A DNA stretch of 52,042 nt, from positions 1 to 52,042 of the forward strand of contig JAQUAD010000014.1 of assembly GCA_028687425.1 (NCBI GenBank). The letters run 5' to 3'. Under the pieces are notes generated by a model. That model made no database searches. It was not told the origin of the DNA and saw nothing but the letters and a program-made list of their open reading frames with translations. Position 1 is the stretch's first letter. Every line of letters begins with the position of its first letter. Below, one piece after another: positions 29,533 to 38,918 of this stretch. The position numbers were made by a program, and so were the translations under genes. Source of the DNA: Sideroxydans sp. (lineage in GTDB: Bacteria > Pseudomonadota > Gammaproteobacteria > Burkholderiales > Gallionellaceae).

Positions 29533-29549
29533 GTGAAGAATTTGTGAAG
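29533..29549 (-). promoter_or_regulatory. Candidate OmpR-family response-regulator site upstream of the cyc2-like gene
   Basis: On the minus strand CTTCAC occurs twice with 11-base periodicity (CTTCAC-N5-CTTCAC), the layout bound by PmrA/QseB-like regulators. A TTGACA hexamer follows 17 bases downstream at 29515-29510, but no matching -10 is clear. It lies 128 bases before the start of the cyc2-like gene and 48 bases past the histidine kinase stop. The regulator encoded next door is the obvious candidate; this is inferred. Confidence 0.45.
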
Positions 29550-29596
29550 TTGGTTTTTTTACAACACTACCGATTGCAGGCGCGCAATAGAGTGAA

Positions 29597-30874
29597 TCAG
29601 GCGGGTGCTGCAGGAGAGAAGTTCACGGTAACAGTCGTTCCAGCACCGGGGATGCTGTCAATTTCGATACTCCATCCATAACGTTCGCAGATGCGCTTCA
29701 CCAGCGACAGGCCCACGCCGAAGCCGACGCTCTGCCGCCCCTTGTAGTAACGCTCGAACACGCGCGACTGTTCCGTCGTGTCCATGCCTATCCCGGTATC
29801 ACTGACCGACAATTTGTTGCGCTCCAGAATTAGCCGGATACTACCGGTCTGCGTATGGATCATGGCGTTACGCAACAGATTGCTCACCACGATCTCGAGC
29901 AAGGCCTGCTCTACGGATAGTGCCGGCTCCGCCTTCAAGTCCAGCGCCAATTCCACCGGCCGCCCATTGAGCAGATCGCGATGCTTTTCAACGGCATTAG
30001 TTACGATAAGGCCCACTGGACATACCGGTTCGTCCGGCCGGGCCTCATGTTCTCTCGACATCAGGAGCAACACACGCGTCATCTCAACCATATCCAGTGC
30101 AGAGCGCTTGATGCGGTCCAGCCGTTCGCGCTGCTTGTCAGACAGCGACACATCCTGCTCCAATACCTCCACCGCCCCGATAACCACAGCCAGCGGCGTC
30201 CGCAATTCATGACTCACGTCACCCGTAAAACTTTTCTCGCGCTCGATGAACTCACCGAGTCTCTGCACGTAGCGCTCGAATGCCCGCGCAAGTTCGCCGA
30301 CCTCATCATCACGCGCCAGCTTGCTCAACGGCAGGTGTGACATGCTCGGCAACGCTTGACTGACCTCGCTCACCAAACGCGTGACCGGAGTCAGGATACG
30401 GATAGCCAACCAATACCCCCCTGCAGCTGAAGCCAGGGTCATGAAGAAGGTAAACAGAATCAGGAGTCCCGCGAATTCAGCTTCGTGCTTTCGTTGAATA
30501 TCGATCTCAAACAGCATGAAGTAGCTGACCTCTTCCCGTTTGGCGACCAGCACCCGGTAACGGTGTTCATTGACGCGCACACTGTGCATACCGGGGGACA
30601 AATTTTTTACCGCCTCGGGAATGCCGGGGCTGGATCCCGTCCTGGACAGGATATACCCCTTGAGGGACGTTGTATTCGGCGGAATAAACGAAGGCGTACT
30701 CTCATAACGCTCGACCGAATCCTCCAGCTCGGCCCGCAGCGTCTCATTCACCAACTGGTTGCCCAGATGCTTTGCAAAAATGAACAGCGAACTCGAGAGC
30801 AGCAAACTTAGCACCGCCCCGAAACTTGCAAATACGAAAGCGACCCGGAAGCGGAGACTATGCCTGCGGCGCAT
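29597..30874 (-). CDS. Sensor histidine kinase
   Basis: The 425-residue protein has two membrane helices (about 11-33 and 136-157) flanking a 100-residue periplasmic sensor region, a HAMP-like segment with DDEVGELARAFERYV, and a HisKA domain with FTGDVSHELRTPLAV (phospho-accepting His222). The HATPase domain shows NLLRNAMIHT (N box), DTGIGM (G1) and GFGVGLSLVKRI (G2). It overlaps the upstream response-regulator gene by 17 bases. Position next to the cyc2-like gene suggests a role in its control, but the signal is unknown. Confidence 0.92.
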   Translation of the reverse strand: MRRRHSLRFRVAFVFASFGAVLSLLLSSSLFIFAKHLGNQLVNETLRAELEDSVERYESTPSFIPPNTTSLKGYILSRTGSSPGIPEAVKNLSPGMHSVRVNEHRYRVLVAKREEVSYFMLFEIDIQRKHEAEFAGLLILFTFFMTLASAAGGYWLAIRILTPVTRLVSEVSQALPSMSHLPLSKLARDDEVGELARAFERYVQRLGEFIEREKSFTGDVSHELRTPLAVVIGAVEVLEQDVSLSDKQRERLDRIKRSALDMVEMTRVLLLMSREHEARPDEPVCPVGLIVTNAVEKHRDLLNGRPVELALDLKAEPALSVEQALLEIVVSNLLRNAMIHTQTGSIRLILERNKLSVSDTGIGMDTTEQSRVFERYYKGRQSVGFGVGLSLVKRICERYGWSIEIDSIPGAGTTVTVNFSPAAPA

Positions 30875-31547
30875 CTTCTGTCTTCAACTGATAGCCGAAC
30901 CCGCGCACCGTATGCAGCAGCTTCTGTTCGAACGGCCTGTCGACCAGCTCCCGCAGCACATACCAGTGCGCCCGCAGTGAATCACTGTCCGGCCGGGCCT
31001 CTCCCCACACGGCACGTTCTATATCATCGCGCGGCACGACCTGCGGCGTTTTCGCCATCAATAATTCCAGGATCTTGTACGGAATGGGCGGCAACTGTAT
31101 GCGCTTGTCACCGCGCCTGACGGTAAAGGTCAGCGGGTCGAGGCTGAGATCGCCTACAGCCATATCCCGTTTCAGGGCCACGTTCCTGCCGCGCCTCTGC
31201 AACACACGCAAACGCAATTCCACCTCGCGCAGCTCGGCAGGTTTAACCAGGTAGTCATCCGCACCGGCTTCCAAACCAAGGATCTTGTGCTCCAATTCAT
31301 CACGGGCGGTGATCATCAACACTGGCGTCTGCTTGCCCGCTTCGTTGCGCAATTTGGAGCACAGCGTAATCCCATCCATACCGGGCAACATCAGATCCAG
31401 CACGATCGCGTCGTAATCGTTGACCACAGCCAGATGCAAGCCGGTAATACCATCCCCCGCCGCATCCACCTCATGTCCCTTTGCCTCCAGAAAATCGAAC
31501 ATATTGGAAGCAAGATCGCGGTTGTCTTCAATGATCAGTACATGCAT
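30858..31547 (-). CDS. OmpR/PhoB-family response regulator
   Basis: The 229-residue protein has a receiver domain with acidic residues in IEDNRDL, phospho-acceptor Asp51 in DAIVLDLMLPGMDG, Thr/Ala switch MITARDE and Lys in LVKPAELRE. The C-terminal winged helix spans about 128-225, with LRAHWYVLRELVD as recognition region and HTVRGFGYQL. It is the first gene of the two-gene signalling operon. A TATTGCTGCC-rich leader lies upstream with no clear promoter. Confidence 0.92.
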   Translation of the reverse strand: MHVLIIEDNRDLASNMFDFLEAKGHEVDAAGDGITGLHLAVVNDYDAIVLDLMLPGMDGITLCSKLRNEAGKQTPVLMITARDELEHKILGLEAGADDYLVKPAELREVELRLRVLQRRGRNVALKRDMAVGDLSLDPLTFTVRRGDKRIQLPPIPYKILELLMAKTPQVVPRDDIERAVWGEARPDSDSLRAHWYVLRELVDRPFEQKLLHTVRGFGYQLKTEDAPQA

Positions 31548-31648
31548 GTTTCGTCCACCCTGGCAGCAATAGCTCTAAATCCGAGACGCTAACCATACCA
31601 TTGATTGCGCGGGCTAGTCAGACAGCCTGTGCAAAATCCAACTTCCGG

Positions 31649-31654
31649 TATAAT
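31649..31654 (+). promoter_or_regulatory. -10 element of the gcv operon
   Basis: A perfect TATAAT lies 17 bases before the first base of the glycine riboswitch, the spacing expected if transcription starts near 31661. The -35 region is weak. Confidence 0.5.
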
Positions 31655-31670
31655 CCGCGCGCCGTTCAAA

Positions 31671-31830
31671 CCGATGGGAGAGTGTGCTGAAAAGCACCGC
31701 CGAAGGCGTAACACCCGCAACCGCTCAGGCCACAAGAACTATCGGGACAGGCAAATCTGGAGAGCGCTGTTGAATCAGCCACCGAAGGGGCACGCGGATA
31801 TTCCGTAATCTCTCAGGTACCAAGGACAGA
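31671..31830 (+). ncRNA. Tandem glycine riboswitch
   Basis: Two glycine aptamers are visible. The first spans about 31671-31745: P1 strands CCGAT/ATCGG enclose GGGAGAGTGTGC and the ACCGCCGAAGG core. A short linker follows, then the second aptamer at 31756-31830, with P1 TCTG/CAGA enclosing GGAGAGCGCTG, ACCGAAGGGGCA and CTCTCAGG. These are the conserved elements of the family. The riboswitch sits between a TATAAT and a terminator in front of gcvT, so glycine binding most likely permits expression of the cleavage system. Confidence 0.93.
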
Positions 31831-31833
31831 TGG

Positions 31834-31863
31834 GGGCGAGGCTATGTGGCCTCGCCCTTTTTT
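31834..31863 (+). terminator. Riboswitch-controlled terminator upstream of gcvT
   Basis: A nine-bp stem (31834-31842 with 31849-31857) and a six-base loop are followed by six T bases. It starts four bases after the second aptamer and 19 bases before gcvT, so it probably acts as the expression platform. Confidence 0.8.
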
Positions 31864-31881
31864 ATTGCCCGGAAAGCGACC

Positions 31882-32964
31882 ATGACTCTCAAACAAACTC
31901 CTTTGAATGCAGCCCACCGCGCCATGGGCGCCAAGATGGTGGATTTCGGCGGCTGGGACATGCCGGTCAACTACGGTTCGCAGATCGACGAGCACCATCA
32001 GGTGCGCAACGACTGCGGCATGTTCGACGTGTGCCACATGCGCGTGGTCGATGCCAAGGGCGACGGCGTGCGCGCCTTCCTGCGCTACCTGCTGGCCAAC
32101 AATGCAGACAAGATCACCATCCCCGGCAAGGCGCTCTACTCCGCCATGCTGCGCCCGAACGGCGGCGTGATCGACGACCTCATCATCTACTTCATGACCG
32201 AGCAGTGGTTCCGCATCGTGGTCAACGCGGGCACTGCGGACAAGGACATCGCATGGATGAAGGAGCAGGCTGCAACGCACGCCCCCGGCCTCACCATCAC
32301 CTCGCGCGACGATCTGGCGATGGTTGCCATCCAGGGCCCGAACGCCCGCGCCAAGGTATGGCAAGTATTGCCACAGACCAAGGCCGCGACCGAAGGACTC
32401 GTGAACTTCCAGGCCGCCGACTGCGGCGAATATTTCGTAGCGCGCACCGGCTACACCGGCGAAGACGGTTTCGAAGTGATGTTGCCGAAAGAGAAGGTGG
32501 AAGCGTTCTGGTATGACCTGAACAAGGTGGGCGTGAAACCCATCGGCCTCGGCGCACGCGACACGCTGCGTCTGGAAGCAGGCATGAACCTGTACGGTCA
32601 GGACATGGATGAGACCGTCGGCCCGCTGGAATCCGGCCTGGCCTGGACTGTAGACCTGAAGAGCGAGCGCGACTTCATCGGCAAGTCTGCGCTGCTGGCT
32701 AATCCACCGAGCAAGAAACTGGTCGGCTTGGTACTGCTGGATCGTGGCGTACTGCGCGGTCACCAGAAGGTCGTCACGCCGCACGGCGAAGGTGAGATCA
32801 CCAGCGGCACCTTCTCGCCCACGCTGGAGAAATCCATCGCACTGGCACGCGTACCCAAAGACGTACAGATCGGCGACAGCGTACAGGTCGCGATCCGCGA
32901 TAAGATGCTGGCTGCACAAGTCGTGAAATATCCGTTTGCCCGCAACGGCAAGGGCCTGATTTAA
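31882..32964 (+). CDS. gcvT: Glycine cleavage system aminomethyltransferase (T protein)
   Basis: The 360-residue protein transfers the methylene group from H-protein-bound aminomethyl to tetrahydrofolate. It opens [20 protein letters not shown], includes MFDVCHM near residue 46, [10 protein letters not shown] near 195 and [18 protein letters not shown] near 230. The ATG at 31882 lies just past the riboswitch terminator with a GGAAAG ribosome-binding site. It is the first gene of gcvT-gcvH-gcvP. Confidence 0.96.
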   Translation: MTLKQTPLNAAHRAMGAKMVDFGGWDMPVNYGSQIDEHHQVRNDCGMFDVCHMRVVDAKGDGVRAFLRYLLANNADKITIPGKALYSAMLRPNGGVIDDLIIYFMTEQWFRIVVNAGTADKDIAWMKEQAATHAPGLTITSRDDLAMVAIQGPNARAKVWQVLPQTKAATEGLVNFQAADCGEYFVARTGYTGEDGFEVMLPKEKVEAFWYDLNKVGVKPIGLGARDTLRLEAGMNLYGQDMDETVGPLESGLAWTVDLKSERDFIGKSALLANPPSKKLVGLVLLDRGVLRGHQKVVTPHGEGEITSGTFSPTLEKSIALARVPKDVQIGDSVQVAIRDKMLAAQVVKYPFARNGKGLI

Positions 32965-32986
32965 TTTTCTATTAAGGACTGAAACC

Positions 32987-33376
32987 ATGAGCAACCCGAC
33001 CGACCTGAAATACACCGCTTCCCACGAATGGGTGAAGAAAGAAGCCGACGGCAGCATCACTGTCGGCATCACCGACCATGCGCAGGAACTGCTGGGCGAC
33101 ATGGTGTTCGTCGAAGCGCCCGCTGCCGGCCGCAAGCTGGCTGCCGCTGAAGAATGCGCCGTGGTGGAATCGGTGAAAGCTGCTGCCGACGTGTATGCAC
33201 CCGTCGCCGGTGAAGTCACTGCCGCCAACGCCGACCTGGACAATGCTCCGGAAGCCATCAACAACGAGCCGTATGCGGCCTGGATCTTCAAGATGAAGCC
33301 GGACAACATGGCCGATGTCGACGCACTGATGGATGCCGCCGCCTATCAGGCACATGTAGACAGCGAAGCGCACTAA
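32987..33376 (+). CDS. gcvH: Glycine cleavage system H protein
   Basis: The 129-residue lipoyl carrier has the conserved opening [15 protein letters not shown] and the lipoylation site in [16 protein letters not shown], with Lys near residue 64. It shuttles the aminomethyl intermediate between GcvP, GcvT and dihydrolipoamide dehydrogenase. AAGGAC lies upstream as ribosome-binding site. An attenuator-like hairpin follows it. Confidence 0.96.
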   Translation: MSNPTDLKYTASHEWVKKEADGSITVGITDHAQELLGDMVFVEAPAAGRKLAAAEECAVVESVKAAADVYAPVAGEVTAANADLDNAPEAINNEPYAAWIFKMKPDNMADVDALMDAAAYQAHVDSEAH

Positions 33377-33385
33377 AAAAATCAT

Positions 33386-33428
33386 CGCCACTGGGAACAC
33401 AGACTCTCTGTGCTCGCAGTGGCGTTTT
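33386..33428 (+). terminator. Hairpin between gcvH and gcvP
   Basis: An eight-bp outer stem (33386-33393 with 33417-33424) with a five-bp inner stem (33398-33402 with 33408-33412) is followed by TTTT. It lies inside the operon and may lower transcription into gcvP or protect the gcvTH message. Confidence 0.6.
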
Positions 33429-33456
33429 CAATCACCCCTGACATCCCGAGCTCACC

Positions 33457-36309
<2,853 letters not shown>

Positions 36310-36319
36310 GGAGACCATC

Positions 36320-36841
36320 ATGGCCAAAGACCCCAGCAACAAGACTGCCGTAACATTGGGCGGTGCCCCCGTCACCCTGTTCGGCAGCTTCCCTGTCGTT
36401 GGCCAGCTGGCACCGGATTTCACGCTGGTCGATAAGGACCTGAAGGACGTCTCGCTGAAGGATTTCGCGGGCAAGCGCAAAGTACTGAACATCGTGCCCA
36501 GCCTGGACACCGCCGTGTGTGCTGCCTCCACGCGCAAGTTCAACGAGGCCGCCGGCAAGTTGAACAACACCGCGGTGCTGGTGATCTCGGCCGACCTGCC
36601 GTTCGCCATGAGCCGCTTCTGCAGCACGGAAGGACTGGAGAACGTGGTCACGCTGTCGCTGATGCGCGGCCGCGACTTCATGCGCAACTACGGCGTGAAG
36701 ATCGCCGACACTGCGCTGGCCGGCGTCACCGCTCGTGCAGTGCTTGTGCTGGACGACAAGGACAAGATCATCCACGCCGAACTGGTGGACGACATCACCC
36801 ACGAACCGAACTACGACGCGGCACTGGCCGTGCTGCGCTAA
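36320..36841 (+). CDS. tpx: Thiol peroxidase (atypical 2-Cys peroxiredoxin)
   Basis: The 173-residue protein matches Tpx. The peroxidatic cysteine is Cys67 in [11 protein letters not shown] and the resolving one Cys101 in [18 protein letters not shown] is the thioredoxin-fold entry. It reduces lipid and hydrogen peroxides with thioredoxin, useful where Fe(II) and O2 coexist. The ATG has an AAGGAG site. It is placed ten bases after gcvP and may be read from the same transcript. Confidence 0.95.
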   Translation: MAKDPSNKTAVTLGGAPVTLFGSFPVVGQLAPDFTLVDKDLKDVSLKDFAGKRKVLNIVPSLDTAVCAASTRKFNEAAGKLNNTAVLVISADLPFAMSRFCSTEGLENVVTLSLMRGRDFMRNYGVKIADTALAGVTARAVLVLDDKDKIIHAELVDDITHEPNYDAALAVLR

Positions 36842-36850
36842 GGGCAACTG

Positions 36851-37150
36851 ATGGCGGCGGACAAGAATTTCCACAAACGCATCATCGGCGTGTGCTGGTT
36901 GCTGCTGGGCGTACTCATCCTGTCCATGCTGGCCACCAGTTTCGCCGCGCTGGAATCCTCCAAGGTCTTCGTCGGCGCACTCGAAGGCCTGCTGTTCACG
37001 GCTGCCGGTTTCATGCTGCTGGCCAAGCTGCCCAACTCATGGCGCCTGTGCTTGCCCTGTGCGGCGCTGTCGCTGTTCACCGTGCCGATCGGCACCGCCA
37101 TCGGCCTCTACTATCTCTGGTATTACTTCCGCCGCGAAAAGATCAGCTGA
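36851..37150 (+). CDS. Hypothetical small membrane protein
   Basis: The 99-residue product has about three hydrophobic segments (residues 10-32, 39-60 and 66-90) and ends in the basic YYFRREKIS. I do not recognise a family. It lies between tpx and the PilZ gene with ten bases to tpx and two to the next start, so it is probably part of the same transcript. Confidence 0.6.
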   Translation: MAADKNFHKRIIGVCWLLLGVLILSMLATSFAALESSKVFVGALEGLLFTAAGFMLLAKLPNSWRLCLPCAALSLFTVPIGTAIGLYYLWYYFRREKIS

Positions 37151-37152
37151 AC

Positions 37153-37860
37153 GTGGATGAACTGACCGCCCTGCCGCAGAACGCGCTGCTGGAATCCCGC
37201 ATCGAGATCTGTCGTCTGCTGGTCGCGATCTCGAAAGCGCATCATTCGATCTCTGCCGACATCGGCTCCCACATCTTCATCACGCACATCCTGCATGTCG
37301 ACCTGCGCGCGGAGCATCTGGTCGTCTCGTTCTGCGCCAACAAGGAGCTCAACAACATCGTGCTGGAATCGGACACGCTGCATTTCACCGGCAGCTATCT
37401 GGATGCACATGTCTCGTTCGATCTGACCTCACCGGTCGAAGTACTGTTCAACGACATCCCGGCCATCCAGTATCCGCTGCCTGCATCCATGGTGCTGTAT
37501 CACCGCCGCGATTGTCCGCGCGCCGATATTCCGGCCGACGTTTCCTTGCGCTGCATCGCCGACGAAGGCGGCCTCATGCCGTTCGAAGCGCGCATCACCG
37601 ACATCAGCCATGATGGCTTCGGTGCCATCCAGTACGAGGGCGACATCAACATCGAGCCCGGCACACGATTGAAAGACTGCCGCATCATCCTGCCCGGCGG
37701 CGGCTCGGTCGTCGCCGATCTGGAGCTGCGCTACACCCTGATCGCCATCCGCCCCGATGGCAGTGCCGCCCACCGCTCCGGCTTCCGTTTCATCAGCAAG
37801 CCGGAAGGGCTCGCCCGTCTCGTGGCCGCTTTCATGCAGGATCTGGACAAGCACGCCTAG
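37153..37860 (+). CDS. YcgR-like PilZ domain protein (c-di-GMP binding)
   Basis: The 235-residue protein has an N-terminal YcgR-like domain (about 1-110) and a PilZ domain with both c-di-GMP motifs intact: RDCPR (RxxxR, residues 119-123) and DISHDG (DxSxxG, residues 150-155). YcgR-type proteins bind c-di-GMP and brake the flagellar motor, although no flagellar genes are in view. The GTG start at 37153 follows the membrane-protein stop by two bases; no better start keeps the N-terminal domain. It probably shares a transcript with its upstream neighbours. Confidence 0.8.
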   Translation: MDELTALPQNALLESRIEICRLLVAISKAHHSISADIGSHIFITHILHVDLRAEHLVVSFCANKELNNIVLESDTLHFTGSYLDAHVSFDLTSPVEVLFNDIPAIQYPLPASMVLYHRRDCPRADIPADVSLRCIADEGGLMPFEARITDISHDGFGAIQYEGDINIEPGTRLKDCRIILPGGGSVVADLELRYTLIAIRPDGSAAHRSGFRFISKPEGLARLVAAFMQDLDKHA

Positions 37861-37878
37861 CAATGGTCGGCTGACACG

Positions 37879-37884
37879 TATAAT
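37879..37884 (+). promoter_or_regulatory. Possible -10 element of the CaCA exchanger gene
   Basis: A TATAAT lies 29 bases before the GTG start of the exchanger gene. The -35 is not clear, so this is a tentative call. Confidence 0.35.
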
Positions 37885-37913
37885 CGCTGCACCCCACCAG
37901 CGGAGAACACGAC

Positions 37914-38918
37914 GTGCTGACCTGGTTGCAACTGCTGCTGTGTCTGGCCATCATCGGCTATGCCGGCTACTACCTGTCGCGCTACGGCGACATCATCGCC
38001 GAGAAAACCGGCATGTCGTCGTCCTGGATAGGTCTGCTGCTGCTCTCCACCGCCACCTCGCTGCCGGAACTGGTGACCGGCCTGTCCTCCGTCACCGCAG
38101 CCGACACACCGGACATCGCCGTGGGTGACGTGCTCGGTAGCACCGTCTTCAACCTCGCCATACTGGTCATGCTGGACGCGTTGTATCGCACGGAGACGCT
38201 GTACAGTCGCGCAGCACAGGGCCACATCCTGTCTGCTTCGCTGGGCATATTGCTGATCGCCTTTGCCGGATTCAGCCTGCTGCTGGAACGCGGCAGCATG
38301 AGTCCCTCCATCGCACACATCGGCCTGTACACGCCGCTCATCATCGCGGTCTATCTGGTGTCCATGCGCGCGGTCTACAGCTACGAACAACGCACCCTGT
38401 CCACCTACGCGGAAGAAGCAGCCGAACGCTATCCCGAAGTAACGCTGCGCAGCGCAATCAAGGGCTATGCGCAATCTGCGCTGGCCGTGGTGCTCGCAGG
38501 TTCCTGGCTGCCCTTCGTCGCGCATGACATCTCGGACATGATGGGCTGGGGACAGAGCTTCGTCGGCACGCTGCTGGTGGCCGCCGTCACCTCCGCGCCC
38601 GAAGCCGCCGTCACACTTTCCGCCTTGCGCATCGGCGCGCTCGACATGGCCATTGCCAACCTGCTGGGCAGCAACCTGTTCGACATCTTCATCCTCGCCA
38701 TCGACGACCTGTTCTATACCAAAGGCCCGCTGCTGGCACATGTGGATGCCAGCCATGCGCTGACCGCGCTCACCGCCGTGATGATGAGCACGCTGGTGAT
38801 CGTCGGGCTGGTGTTCCGCCCGCAGGGCCGTGTGGTGCTCGGGCTGACCTGGATCAGCCTCGGCCTGCTGATGTTGTACGTCCTCAACTCATGGTTACTG
38901 TTCGAACATGCACACTGA
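37914..38918 (+). CDS. Calcium/sodium:cation antiporter (CaCA family)
   Basis: The 334-residue protein has about ten membrane spans and the two inverted alpha repeats of the CaCA superfamily: LLLLSTATSLPELVTG near residue 42 and VAAVTSAPEAAVTLSAL near residue 224. Both contain the key Glu of the cation site. YrbG and NCX-type proteins exchange Ca2+ for Na+ or H+. The start is a GTG with a GAG-type site. Its 3' end overlaps the following P-type ATPase gene by 11 bases, so the pair is probably translated together. Confidence 0.85.
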   Translation: MLTWLQLLLCLAIIGYAGYYLSRYGDIIAEKTGMSSSWIGLLLLSTATSLPELVTGLSSVTAADTPDIAVGDVLGSTVFNLAILVMLDALYRTETLYSRAAQGHILSASLGILLIAFAGFSLLLERGSMSPSIAHIGLYTPLIIAVYLVSMRAVYSYEQRTLSTYAEEAAERYPEVTLRSAIKGYAQSALAVVLAGSWLPFVAHDISDMMGWGQSFVGTLLVAAVTSAPEAAVTLSALRIGALDMAIANLLGSNLFDIFILAIDDLFYTKGPLLAHVDASHALTALTAVMMSTLVIVGLVFRPQGRVVLGLTWISLGLLMLYVLNSWLLFEHAH

